Shown piece after piece: positions 9,593 through 20,564 of a stretch of 31,514 nt of DNA (the first letter of the stretch is position 1; the number at the start of each line of letters is the position of its first letter). This stretch comes from Didymodactylos carnosus (Eukaryota > Rotifera > Eurotatoria > Philodinida > Philodinidae), in NCBI GenBank assembly GCA_905250885.1, contig CAJNOQ010001447.1, forward strand, positions 1 to 31,514, in the 5' to 3' direction. The position numbers and the translations under genes are program-made. Under the pieces are notes generated by a model, which did no database searches, was not told where the DNA came from, and saw only the letters and a list, made by a program, of their open reading frames with translations.

Positions 9593-10300
9593 TCAACCTT
9601 TTATGATTTTTGCGAAAGTCAACAATCGCAAAATTTTAAAGTAATTCTTTACATTAATCCATCCTAATATTTCATATAACTTCTCTTTCGAGGTACCTTT
9701 CATAGCTCCTGAGACACTTAACGCCGCTTGATACTGTAGACTTTCTAACTTAACGAGATTCGTTTCTGCAGTCAATGAGTAAATTATTGAACCATAATTT
9801 ATAATCAATAAAACACAAGACTTATAAACAATCTCCAGAACATTTTTGGGTCGTGTATGTTTGTAAAATTTCGTTATACCGACTATAGAAGATACTCGAA
9901 ACAGAATCTTGTTAATATGACTTGTCCATGTTAAGTCGAAGGATAAGAGCAGATCTAAATATCTTACTTCTTTTTTTTCTGCGATAGATGAACCGTTCAA
10001 TAACAACGGCGTTGTGATGTATCTTTGTGATGATATCGCGTAGAAAAAGTAATTGACTCACATTTTGATGAGTTTAAAGGTATATAGCATTTCTCTGACC
10101 ATTCTTCTATTTTTTTTGAGATCGTGGTTTAGATTTTGCTCGGAGAAAGCTGGATCTTTATGATGATTTAAGAGAATAACATCATCTGCGAACAATCTCA
10201 TAACACTTTCTATGTCATTAGGTAAATCATCAATATATACTAAAAATAGTAGAGGTCCAATAACCGATTCTTGTGGTACACCTTTTGATATTTTTTTTCA
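9593..10300 (-). pseudogene. non-LTR (LINE) reverse transcriptase fragment, broken
   Basis: Read on the minus strand, this carries reverse transcriptase hallmarks in order. GVPQESVIGPLLF is followed by a YIDDLP stretch (from about 10282 down), then the catalytic LFADD core at about 10181-10195, a thumb-region SKCESITF stretch, and then KEVRYLDLLLSFDLTWTSHI, the L-D-x-x-L-x-W-x-x-HI signature after the catalytic domain in jockey/CR1/I-type LINEs. The frame shifts at least twice (an A tract near 10115, and near 10010), and a stop lies just upstream of GVPQ. The 5' part of the element and the endonuclease are missing. It is a dead, truncated copy antisense to the neighbouring MFS remnant. Confidence 0.88.
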
Positions 10301-10428
10301 ACAAAAGAGTTTTCTTACAAGTTCCAGTTCATTACTGGCAGACATTATAATGAATATTGTCTGTTCAAGAATGCTTAACTGTCGAATCATTTCTGTTATT
10401 TGTTCCATACTAAGGGTATTATTCGCGA

Positions 10429-11142
10429 TTGGCGAATAACGATTGGTCTGCATTTGCGATTCAACTAATGACAATTCTTATCGTTTTGATGTTTTTCAAA
10501 GAACGGAAGATAACAGTTGATGAAACACGATCTCTCTTAGCTGCTAGACTATCATCATTTAACTTTAATGTCTTCAGTATTCTTAACAAGCAAAATCGTA
10601 CACGGAAACAGTCACTAAGCATTTATCTAACATTAATTTCTTTTTCATTTTTTACATTGGCTTCAGTGTTGCGTACGGAACCATTTTTATTATACCAACA
10701 GAATTTCCCGTTTTGTTACACATCCAAAGATATTGGTTATTACAATACGGTTAGTGCGATAGTAACCTGCATCCTTTCGGTAGTTGGGATGAAACTTTTA
10801 AAACATCTGGGTGCAACAGATATTCTGACATCTTTAATAAGTAACATATTTTTTATGCTATCAACTTTATGGGTGATATTTTCAATAAAAAGTTGGCATA
10901 GTTCTCCTATTTCATCCGTTTTCTTATTATCAATCATCTTTGACATTTTACATCTTACTGGAACAATTGGAATTCAATGAAGTCGTAACGGAAATGACAT
11001 TCTTAACAGAAATAATGGCCATTATCCAGGCCTGTGGTACTTCAACATTCACTTTAATTTATGCGAAAACAGTTGAATACCAGAGAAATTGTACAATGTT
11101 ATTAGCAGTGGTTTTGTGTTTTGTATCATTGCTACTTAATGG
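10429..11142 (+). pseudogene. MFS transporter C-terminal half, SLC46-like, truncated and frameshifted
   Basis: Hydrophobic segments and spacing fit the second half of a major facilitator protein. The start (NNDWSAFAIQLMTILIVLMFFKER) resembles the end of TM6. A stretch with FLLYQQNFPFCYTSKDIGYY resembles the region around TM7 in the SLC46 (folate/heme-carrier) family. Frame 1 stops at TGA 10978-10980, but the other frame carries on with FNEVVTEMTFLTEIMAIIQA and a further hydrophobic segment to a good splice donor (GG|GTAAGT) at 11142/11143. A frameshift therefore lies between about 10940 and 10978. The first six transmembrane segments are absent, replaced by LINE sequence. The SLC46 assignment is from pattern memory and is moderate. 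Confidence 0.6.
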
Positions 11143-11236
11143 GTAAGTTAGTCAGTCCGACTAATCATCCTTCTTTATGTGTCAGGAAATTGCTCCGCGC
11201 ATAAAGAATGAGCAAATTCTGCGTTAAGAATTGTGT

Positions 11237-11497
11237 AAAGGTAGTAGGGGTGGCACATTTTCTTTACTGATGCGTTACTTTACTGAGTAAAGCAACGCTT
11301 TCAAATATCACCGTATGAGTGACGAACAACCGAAAATGTATTGTTTTATCACCTTCCGGACACAGTGCGACTAAAGCGTTACTATATTATGCGTTACTAG
11401 TAACGAGTAACGCACGCGTTATTGCGTTTAAGTAACTTCGAGTAACGCAGTAACGCTTATGATACAAGTCAAGCTAATAATTACTTATATTTTTTTT
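11237..11497. mobile_element. hAT-like terminus, copy 2 (incomplete element)
   Basis: TAGGGGTGGCAC at 11245 opens a second end in the same orientation as copy 1, again followed by TAACGC/GCGTTA subterminal words. Its 11408-11497 segment is identical over 90 bp to copy 1. The eight bases before it, AAAGGTAG (11237-11244), are the exact reverse complement of the eight before copy 1. No right-hand end is seen. Confidence 0.6.
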
Positions 11498-13640
11498 CAG
11501 CATTATCTCAGCTATGTATTGATATAAAAAAATATGTATTTGGAAATTGTACTAACTATAAAGAATGAAGAAACTTCTTCCAACGTCAGCTTAGTATTAT
11601 ATCAACTCAGTACAGTCGCATTGCTGTGGTTAGCTGGACTGCAAACTAAGATCTGGACACGTCCAAATGTTCATTAGACGCCCTTCTATCGATGCTGATC
11701 TCCCAAAAGTTACTAAATTCTCCAAGATTATTGGGCGAATTTTGAAAAAACCTGTACGTTTTCGCGAGTATTTCATACTTTTTCCAATATCGAAGCAACA
11801 TTTTCTATGAAATATTACCATATTCTGAATCAGTGTGAAAAACTGCATCGAATGCTGTATAACTCATCTAGTTTCGGTAGCTCGATTTTGAATTCTAGAA
11901 ATTTCTTAGTTTTTGAGATTCACACAAACAATTTCGTGCTGAAAATTTGAATTTCAAGATAAAGTAACCTGAACGACTCGAAACATGTTTCTTATAGGTT
12001 TTCGACAATGCTCTTTCCAGTGGCATCGTTTTTAAATATTGAGAAAGTTTTCTGAAGGGTTTTCGAAAGATCGGATCTCTGGAAAACTCCTTAGAAAACT
12101 TTTTCAAAACCCAACTCTCATGCCATTAGAAAGAGGATCATGAAAAACCTATAAGAAAATGGTTCATGAAATTTCAGTTCACTCATAAAGCTAAACTCCG
12201 CCTGCTCTAGCAAAAAATGCCCACTGTGTGTACGTTGCTCGGCTGAAGAGTTATCTATCTCACAAAACGTCACGGACTTACGTAAAAGTGGACTTTTACG
12301 TGGAATGGTCGTGTTCATCTTTTTATATACACAAGAAAGGAGGTGCGCACTAGAACTTTATTTCGTATTCTGCCAATGTCTTTGATGTGATATATATACA
12401 AGAGTTAATAAAAAGTAATCTACAGAAAAAAATGAAGAAAATGGTGAAGAAAAGATAGATTTTATATATTTTCTCTCTTATACAAACATCAAAGAGAAGC
12501 TCTATACGTTCTACGATTGCTCCATTTGCTCTGTTTACTTCATCTGCTCCGAACATAATTTTGACGGCTTCCCTAACGTACCTTTCATTGTAAGTTTATG
12601 GCTAATCTTATAACTCTCTCATTCTTCAATGAATAATGACCCGAAAGTTTTTTCCAAGTAGCTAAGGCATGCGGTTAGTCGGTCTGTAAAGCTCAACAAA
12701 ATATCTTACTTGGATCCGGAATATTGCTCGAGATACTTTAGAATATGGATGTTTTCACCTGCGTCAAGGTTACATTGCGAATAACGTTTGCCGGCCACTT
12801 CGACTTTAACAAGGTAACTTGTTTGACAAAAAAGATATACTTAGAGGAACCCAGTCATAAAAAATCAAACTGTTTATCTGGACCTCAGGCTTAGCCGATA
12901 GGTAGGAGACACATGTGTTTAGAGCAGTACTTTGCTATGTAGATTTTCGAAATGGCAGGCTCGGACATTTTGTTTCGAAAGGTACACCGTGATGAGCTTT
13001 TTCAGACGACTGGGTTTTTCATAGTACAGCCCCAACTGTTCTCTATCAAATGCTGAAATCCGCAGGTCTTTTATCTCATTCCTATCAAAAGTTATTCGAA
13101 AAACGGTAGTGTTCCTTCTGTTTTGAAACAGATAGTACTTCAGAATATCATGATATACTCCATTTTAGTTGTATTGTATCGTAAAACGTGTACTGTAGGT
13201 TGCAAAAGCCAACAGAAAAACTTTGTGTTGAAATCCTTTTAGTTAGACCATATGCGTTGTCAAATTGAAGACACTCATATTAAGTTGAACACAAGTAACT
13301 CCTTGATTGAGCTTCAGCGCGTAGTGATTTAAGTTTAAATAGTATCTTATTAGTCCATGTCGGTTTTTTTTAAAGATTTTTGCAGAAATCTGCGTTTTTT
13401 AAGCTTTTTCGGTGAAAAATTTTCTTAGTGATTTTCCTAGTGGTTCCACTGAGCTTGGAGGAGACCGAGGCTTGTCTGTAGGCGGGTTCGATGAAGCTGT
13501 CTGGTGACTGTCTGAGAAACATCGCATAAAGCTTTATTGTAATTACACACAATAATATTTTATGCATTATAAACGATGCGTTTCTGACATTTTATCGTGA
13601 AAATTTTTGTTTCTGTAAAAGAACACAGAAGAAATTCATA
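11498..13640. other. no recognisable gene
   Basis: Only short ORFs without domains or splice logic are seen. Words such as TTTTCGAAA and GATCTCTGG recur loosely. I see no RNA gene or complete transposon. Confidence 0.5.
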
Positions 13641-13654
13641 TGTGTGATGATACG

Positions 13655-14345
13655 TGAATCACGGAAATATTACTACCGGTTTTTGCAAAAAAATGGACTC
13701 AAATTTTTCAAAATTTGAGTCATGTTGGTCAAAGAACATTTTTGGTAACGGAACCATAAAGAAATTTTCATGTTTAGGTCGTAAAAACAGTCATTTACTA
13801 AAAAAAGAGTATTTTTCTATACATTTTACATACATTGTTCTTATTAGGAACATTATTTAGCTGAGTGCTCGTATTAGGAACAGTGTTCCTAATAACAACA
13901 GACACATCACTTTTATAATTGTAATAAATCAATTATTTCAAATTGAAAAAATCTGAACCTTTGGATTTTAACTACTCAATCGACAAGGAACATTTTTTGT
14001 TGCAGAAGTTTTTCAAAATTTTCAAGTTCAGATATAAAAAAATCTTGTTTACTAAAAATCTTTGATTTTCTATGTATTTTACATAGACTGTTCGTATTAG
14101 GAACATTTTTTAGCTCGTCGTTCTTATTAGGAACATGGTTCCTAATGCGAACAAATTCATTTCTCCGAAATATACCGCCAATTACTCAATTAATTTTCAA
14201 ATTAGCTGATTTTGGCATCATTCGATTAGCCAGACACTCCTCTACCCCGAAATGCAAAAAACTTTTTTTTACTATAAAAAATGGCTCAGAAAACAACAAA
14301 CCAATCGAGATCACTGTCGAAGTTGTTCTTATTAGGAATATTGCC
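13655..14345. repeat. degenerate tandem repeat, unit about 265 bp, with TTATTAGGAAC palindrome
   Basis: Two to three divergent copies share the order: an ACTAAAAA stretch, a CATTTTACATA-like word, then TTCKTATTAGGAAC motifs and their complement GTTCCTAAT. Motifs occur near 13838, 13872, 13880, 14092, 14124, 14138 and 14328. The second copy lies about 265 bp after the first. The paired motifs within each unit form a small hairpin. The origin is unknown, perhaps a degraded satellite or foldback element. Confidence 0.6.
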
Positions 14346-14459
14346 TGTAGGGTTCCGAGCGATATTGAACCATTCACTGTTCGAAATATCAGAATATCAA
14401 TCTATAGTCATTCATCCTCTAGGTCTTTTCATAATGTGATTATTGTCTTTATCTAAACC

Positions 14460-15588
14460 AATATGTGGTATGATTCATACTCGAAAGTTCACGTTAGTTT
14501 TCAAATATAAAAAGAAACATCTAGGTTTTTCAATTTTTCATCAAAGAATTATGACTTTTCATTTATAAATTTGATTATTCTCACGCTCTGTTCTTTTACA
14601 ACCAGATAGAAATTTCAGCTGGCTGATGATTTCCAAAGTGTTTGCTTTTAGATACGTGTTTTTATTAGTTCCTTCAATTGTTTGGGTTTGCTTCATGGCA
14701 ACATCTGATCCACAGTTCACTGTTCGTGAACTTGATAAGTCACTCAATGATTTCTGAATTTGCTCAAATCGTCGGAGAATGGACTGAAAGCAACTGTAAG
14801 TATGGAACAGAATAAAACTTTATTTGAAACTGAATGTTTTCTTATTAGGGAATACAAGCCATCGTTCACCTGCAACACTTGATATAATGAATACAGTTTT
14901 CAAATAATGTAAATAATTCTGCTTATCGGGAAGTTTCGAATATGATTTTTTTATTTCAACATGTTTTGTTCCACATCAGCAGAAAATTTTGACTCGTCCT
15001 TCAACGTGCGAAAATTTCCGTCACATAAACAGCTTATTTTCAAGTTTCAGAAGTTCATGGCAGTCCGTTATGAAGAAAAATACGCACTCTCGAACAGGCT
15101 GCAGTTAAGTTTTCTCAACTTCAAGAACTTTACCGTGTAAGTAGAAACTAAGCAGAACTTTTTTTTAGCAAGATATTTGATCGTGAAGTAAGTTGTTAAA
15201 AAACGAAGAAGTCCTGCAGTTTTTGCCGTAACTCGGCTTTATAAACCGTAGCTAGTCCCAAGCGTTTTACTCAAAGAATAATCTACAAACTAATTTAGAA
15301 AACTATCGAGATTTTCAGAAAAAATGTCTTTAAAGAACTATCACTCTGACGGCACAGAAGTTATGTTCGTGTAACATTTTCAATATTACGCAAAAACAGA
15401 TGTGTACAAACTGAAAATGACTTTCACTTTGTCAGCTGACAAATCTTCTCGACGGACTGAATTAAAAGCAAAATCACATTAAAGTACGCCTGTGAAATCC
15501 TTCTATTCTAGCTTTTCAAATCTTCTTGAAGCAGTCTAAAGTTTGACTGCGCTAGTTCGTATCCTTTTTGAAGAAATGAGAAAAACGT
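14460..15588. other. no recognisable gene
   Basis: This is AT-rich sequence with short, unconvincing ORFs only. It lies downstream of the minus-strand GTPase gene A and probably holds only its 3' flank. Confidence 0.5.
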
Positions 15589-15594
15589 TTTATT
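15589..15594 (-). terminator. poly(A) signal AATAAA of GTPase gene A
   Basis: AATAAA on the minus strand sits inside the word ACTAGAAATAAAACG, whose tail CTAGAAATAAAACG also carries the poly(A) signal of gene B. It is about 155 bases beyond the distal stop codon of gene A. The shared context supports both the signal and the homology of the two 3' ends. Confidence 0.65.
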
Positions 15595-15748
15595 TCTAGT
15601 TGGACATAGACAAGAAAAAAAGTAAGACAAAAAAATGAATTAACTACCACCAATCGGAAAAAAAGGTTTTACACAGACAAAGAAAAAAAAAAGTTTCAGA
15701 CTTCACAATGACAAATGAAACACTAGAATCCTTGCAAGGGTCTAATGT

Positions 15749-15865
15749 TTATGAGATGACACAAAATCTCGACTTGTGAAGTTTACGTATTTCATGATCT
15801 TGTTGTTTAACCTTTTGTGTGAGTGCCTCCAGATTCGCTTGTGTCTGTGTCAGTGCAAGTTCCAT
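15749..15865 (-). other. in-frame extension of GTPase A beyond its stop, ending in a CaaX box
   Basis: Directly after the TAA of gene A (15866-15868) the same frame stays open for 38 codons to a TAA at 15749-15751. It begins MELALTQTQANLEAL, continues with coiled-coil-like heptads and ends CVIS, a classic prenylation (CaaX) motif. The bases around the distal stop, TGTGTCATCTYATAAACATTAGA (Y = C in A, T in B), match gene B, whose protein ends CVIL at that very point. The extension is therefore the ancestral C-terminus. It is either cut off by a recent nonsense mutation, reached by readthrough, or hidden by a base error. Confidence 0.85.
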
Positions 15866-16327
15866 TTATGCCGTAGAAGTCTGTTGTTGTCGTAGACGTT
15901 CAATTTCAGATTTCATAACTTCCATTTGTTTTGCCAATCTTCGTTGTTCTGCTTGACTGTCAGCAGCAGTCTGACGTTTTTGTCGCAGTTCTACCGTTTG
16001 TATTCCAGTATTTTGTGTTTGTTCAGCATTCAAATCGGCTGATTGTTCTGCCATTCCACTTTGCATAATTTTAATCATTTTTATTAATTCATTTTGCTGT
16101 GCTTGACTGCTGGGTTCGGCTGCTTCTTGCTGTTCTACTTCAGCTCGTAAATTTGTCTCACTTTGTTCAAAATCTTTCTTCGCTTGATCAAATTCACTTT
16201 GTTTTTGATGTATTTCATTCTGTAACTGTTCACGACGATGACCGAATTCTTGCTGTTTTTGTTTCATTTCCTCTTTCATCTTTTTAATTTGATCAACTTG
16301 CAACTGAATATCACCTTTCTTCACATA
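15866..16327 (-). CDS. GTPase A exon 3: coiled-coil tail
   Basis: It starts after the acceptor TTTTTAG with YVKKGDIQLQVDQIKK, homologous to the start of gene B exon 5, and runs 153 codons to TAA. It is dominated by Gln, Glu and Lys heptads, with few hydrophobic stretches and no transmembrane segment. Confidence 0.85.
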   Translation of the reverse strand, partial: YVKKGDIQLQVDQIKKMKEEMKQKQQEFGHRREQLQNEIHQKQSEFDQAKKDFEQSETNLRAEVEQQEAAEPSSQAQQNELIKMIKIMQSGMAEQSADLNAEQTQNTGIQTVELRQKRQTAADSQAEQRRLAKQMEVMKSEIERLRQQQTSTA

Positions 16328-19300
16328 CTAAAAACACAAGGAGCAAAATTTCGTTAAATTTCTAGTCAGTTTTATCTACTCTCCGTCACACACTGGGCAA
16401 TGCTAAGAACATTTTTTGCAAAGCAACAAAAGAGACATTTTCAAAATTCAAAAAGCGTCACATCGGCTATAGGCTAACAGCAAAATTGACTTAAATGTCG
16501 AAGGTGGACGAGAAAACTCACGTGAGTTTCAATTTTAACCGCTCTTTACCAAAAACACAGTTTTCAAAATTCGAAACACTTATATATGGTGAACTTAGCG
16601 CCGGGGGCTTAAGACAGCTTCAAATATTTGGAGCCTTTTCAGGAAATGTCTGTCAGGTACGAGACATACATACAGATGCTCAAATATTTCTAAGCTATGA
16701 GTTGTTCAGAATTCCTGATCTTTCAGCTGAGTTTATGCCTTTCTTTCGACGCTGAAGCAGCTAATTAAAAACAGGTTCGAAATAGAAGTGCACCGAGATG
16801 TTCGCCTTTCGATTACTTCACTTAATTTGTTTTTGAAATAACAGTTTTCCAATTTTTTTACTGACACCGGAACTGATGATTTTGAAAGGCATCTTGAGCT
16901 TTGAGAAAGACGAGCTTAGTTTTGTAGATTACTTTTTCAGACTGCTTCTGGTGTATATGATAAAAACTGCTGTTAAGCGCGTGCTTTGCATTCGTCCTAG
17001 TGCGGTTGTTGAACCGAGGAACGCGATTTTTGTACATCTCTTCTAAGTTTAGATAGCGTAGTGTAAGTTTGTATACTGAGAAAACTACGCCATATCGTAT
17101 TTTTGGTGATCCATATTTCGCCAACGTTTTCAGAAACATTTTTTGTCACCTTATTTTTGCGACGTCCGCTCTACGCGCTTACAGAGAGGAGTTTCACAGT
17201 TTAGAGGTGTAGACAAGGTTTTTTGTAAGGTTTCACGTACGCGCTTTCTTTTAACATAAAAGTTCTGGCAAAAATCTTTTCTAGTTTTACTAATGAACCG
17301 GAGTCAAGATCAGTCTTCAGTTATTTTTTTGACCGATCGAACCAAAGTAGATTTTGTGCTTTCCTGCGACGAGCATTTTACATGAGTAAATATTTTTTTT
17401 GAAAATGAGGAAGTCAATATGATCAAAAAAAGGTTTCATTTTCATAAATGTTAGTGCTCTTTGCGCCTTTGGACGATCTACGAAAGAATCACGTCGTGTT
17501 AATTACGTGGAAACTCAAAAACTCTATAGTAAGATGAAAGCTGTGCCACTGTATACAAATTTTTCAGTGACAAAATAAATGCACCATTGTGTGGAGAAAT
17601 CTTTACAAAATCTGATGTTTAAAACAAGAGATTCTTTTTGGTCATATTTCGCGGTTAAAAAATTAAAAGCCTCTTTTCAAAAAGTTCAAAATGTGGTTTC
17701 GGGCTAGAAAGCTAACTTTTTCGGAAAACGAATATCAGCTGTGTTCTTATAAAGAACTGCACTTGATATGTATTAAAAACTTGAGATTTCGAAAATTTAA
17801 TCTTCAAAAACTTGAGATTTCGAAAATTTAATCTTCAAAAACTATATCAGGGAAATGCCGTCTAACTGGGACAAGCTGATAAGGTGGTTTGGAAACAAAT
17901 GTGGGATTCATGTAACCTAAACTAAATAAATTTTTCGACGAACATTTCAGAATAAAATTGACTTAACCGGTTCAGAAGAAAAATGATCTCTAGAAGTAGA
18001 GCATAACTAACTTTTATTTCATCAAAACATCTCTGTACAGTTCTTTATTCGACGGATAAATCCTCGTGTTAGTATAAAGTAATAATAAGTATAATTAAAG
18101 TTCAAAAATGCACTTCTGATGTGCATTTTTGAACTTTAATTTATATACGAAACTTTTAGGGTATAGAAAACTATTACGGATCATCAACTAACACGAGGAT
18201 TTATCCGTCGAATAAAGAACTGTACAGAGATGTTTTAATGAAATAAGAGTTAGTTATGCTCTACTTTTAGAGATCATTTTTCTTCTGAAGCGGCTAAGTC
18301 TCACTTGGCATTTCCGACAGATTAGATGGCCGGGTGGATCAAACATCCTAACTTGCTGCGTGAGCCATTGCAATCAAGTGTAGAACACTGTTTCTTGAAC
18401 CACCGCGTGCATTTACCTAAGAAAAAAACAAGAAATTCTACATTTTACTAACGAAGTTGAAGCGAATTGAACAAAATTCCTCCTAAAGATTATCAGTTAT
18501 TCATAGAGAAATAAAAGGAAATAATGCGCGTGGTGGGCGTGACAGAAAAGGTCTTTTGTCTTAGTGCGTCTGATGAATTTCAATTTGTAAGCAACAAAGA
18601 GAGTCAGAGCAAAGGCCCAAGAGCAAGAGTTTTACGCGTTCTGATAGATAGTCCGCACTAGGACGAATGCAAAGCACGTGCTTAACAGCAGTTTTTATCA
18701 TATACACCAGAAGCTGTCTGAAAAAGTAATCTACAAAACATGAAGGGAGAGGAAAATAGGAAATAATCTCAGGCAGCAGGCATCATTCAATTGAAAAAAA
18801 TTTTTTTATTAAGGTGCTCTCACAACGAAAAGATTTGCAGATTGAAGATTTTTGTACGTAAGATTAACTTTTTTCGTTGAGCCATTATAATTTTTTTCGC
18901 TTGTGAAGGATAAATTTCTAATCTAAAGATCTTTTCGTCCATTTAGGACACAACTTTTGAGAAGAAATGGTCGAACACGGGGAGTGTTCATGTGAAAGTT
19001 AGAAATGTGAATGGCCCTTAAAATCACACCGATTTTGGCGTCCCGGTAGCGTGGTGCTGTGGACGAGCCCTAAAATAACTACAGGCCCTAAAAAACCGAC
19101 AGCTGGAATTTGCACAGACAGCGAATGCGTGAGAAATTTAGAAAGACAATAAGCACTTCTGTAAAGAGACTTCTAGAACTCACAGTGAAAACTGAGAAAT
19201 TTCTATCAAAACTGTGAAAAACGAGCATAGCATCCTATCTGAAGAAATCTGTAGTTTCTAGTAGACTAAACACTGAATAACGGATCTCAGATTCGTACTT

Positions 19301-20564
19301 TTAAGGAAAAAAAATTCTGTCATAACCTGTAGGTCAGCAGTAATGCATAATAGAACTAAAACTAGATTTAAGGAAAAAAATTCATTTTTCTTCAAAACAA
19401 AACTCTCAGATTCTCAAGCCCATACATTTCTGCTTCCTAAGAAAGTCCTATTCTATATTATTTACTTACCATTTTCGGTGTACACTCGAGAAGTGCTTTT
19501 CCTAATTTTAATCGAAGATAATCACGTTGACGTAGTTCGTCCTTATTGATTCGATCGAGGAAACATACTTTAACATCTTGCATATTCAACAGATGTTGTA
19601 ACTTGACAATTGTTTCACCTTCATACGTTGCTGGACGTTCTGGCGGCAAGTCATTTACCGCCACCAAAAATGAATTACTCTTGAAATCATAAACATTGTT
19701 GATGGCATGAAAAGCAATCAAATCTTCATCTTTCAATCTTCCGCTTCCGCCGACATTGAACACAAATGCAACAACAGAATTTGGACATTGTTCGAAGGCT
19801 TTGTAAATTTCAATTTTATTCTAAAATATTCGTAGAAAAATTTATTTAGTTTAGTTACATCAACTCCACATTTGTTTCAGTAAAGTTTTATTCATGCCCA
19901 CAACTGATAAAAAGTTTATTAGGAAAAATTTTACGATCGTTTGTAATTTCAAAACCAAAAGCGTTAAAGCTTTTAGCGGTTTCCCATACCGTATTTTTCA
20001 AAGAAAACGTCACGTTTTCTTTTCGTTCTCAGATAACGTAGAAACGTCTTTCAACGTAGAAATTTAGTGGTTCTCTCCGAGACTAGATGGACAGATCAAC
20101 AGCAGAAGACGTTTTTTTTGACAAGCTATTTTAGGTGATTCACATAGTCCTAAAATGACGTTATGCCGCGGCTTTCTGCGTTACCGATATGAATTTCATT
20201 AGGATCAGTTTTCTATTTTCAATCAGATCTAAGACTCTAAGCTAGACGATGCGTTTTCTTTCGAGAGTGGAGTAGAAAAACTTACTCGATCGACAGCCTG
20301 TTGATCAGCTTCAATTAGACCGGGAATATTAAAAATGGCACACGAATTGTCTTCATTGATTTTGTATTCTTGAAATTCCGTCTCATGTGTAACCGAATCA
20401 CAATTACATTCAGCTTTAAATACATCACGACCAATAACAATATTGGCCAAAAAGGATTTTCCACTGCCGCTATTGCCCAGAAATAGACAGCCTGTTTGTG
20501 CTGCACCAGCCGAAGCTATCCGTGCTGTTGGAAGATGGTAAAATTCAATCGGATTATTTTCCAT
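15866..20564 (-). CDS. AIG1/GIMAP-like GTPase with coiled coil, gene A (3 exons, 363 aa)
   Basis: Exons on the minus strand are 20564-20286, 19820-19470 and 16327-15866, all joined in phase 0 by GT..AG introns of 465 and 3142 bases. Residues 27-37 hold the P-loop (LFLGNSGSGKS); VTHETEFQEY at 58-67 fits the G2 region; and FNIPGLIEADQ at 78-88 is the G3 motif with Asn in place of the usual Asp. Exon 2 continues the AIG1 fold, with VNDLP near the expected guanine-specificity motif but no NKxD or TxxD. Exon 3 is almost wholly charged, Gln/Glu/Lys-rich coiled coil. Animal GIMAPs are membrane-associated GTPases that form scaffolds in immune cells; here nucleotide binding and self-assembly are inferred. 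The coding frame closes at TAA, after which an open extension with a CaaX box follows. It is head-to-head with paralogue B. Confidence 0.85.
16919..17005. repeat. dispersed inverted repeat, arm 1 (87 bp)
   Basis: It is the reverse complement of 18653-18739 with 2 mismatches in 87 bases. Together the arms enclose 1.65 kb inside intron 2 of gene A. Flanks beyond the arms do not match each other and no target duplication was seen. Confidence 0.9.
17780..17841. repeat. 31-bp perfect tandem duplication
   Basis: The 31 bases at 17780-17810 are repeated exactly at 17811-17841. This looks like a recent slippage or duplication event within the intron. Confidence 0.9.
17960..18300. repeat. foldback element, 114-bp arms with nested 21-bp hairpin
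   Basis: Arms 17960-18073 and 18187-18300 pair without gaps at about 96% (five mismatches). In the loop, 18093-18113 and 18121-18141 form a second, perfect 21-bp hairpin with a 7-base loop. Short matching words (GGAAATGCC) outside the arms at about 17853 and 18316 may mark outer termini. It resembles a non-autonomous foldback transposon in the GTPase A intron. Confidence 0.9.
18653..18739. repeat. dispersed inverted repeat, arm 2 (87 bp)
   Basis: This is the partner of 16919-17005, in inverted orientation, differing at two positions. Confidence 0.9.
19470..19820 (-). CDS. GTPase A exon 2: second half of the AIG1 domain
   Basis: It is 351 bases long, exactly the length of gene B exon 4, and spans acceptor ATTTTAG to donor ATG|GTAAGT. 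It begins NKIEIYKAFEQCPNSVVAFV and includes a conserved GRLKDEDLIAFHAINNVYDF block, the VNDLP segment and VCFLDRINK. Conservation against gene B is high throughout, which indicates past selection on the protein. Confidence 0.9.
20286..20564 (-). CDS. GTPase A exon 1: start, P-loop and G3
   Basis: The ATG at 20564 starts 93 codons carrying the P-loop GNSGSGKS (30-37) and NIPG (79-82), ending at donor CGA|GTAAGT in phase 0. The matching part of gene B is split over three exons, so this copy lacks two introns. Its N-terminus is 13 residues longer than that of B. Confidence 0.9.

Larger units (their letters stand above)
16328..19469 (-). other. intron 2 of GTPase A, filled with repeats
   Basis: At 3.1 kb this intron is far longer than the other introns of gene A. 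It contains no coding sequence that I can support. It holds an 87-bp inverted repeat pair 1.65 kb apart, a 31-bp tandem duplication and a 114-bp-arm foldback, all listed separately, which suggests growth by insertion. Confidence 0.7.

Noticed and set aside
16099-16287. Plus-strand ORF opposite the coiled coil of gene A
   Set aside because: It is a shadow of the minus-strand exon, whose homology to gene B decides the coding strand.
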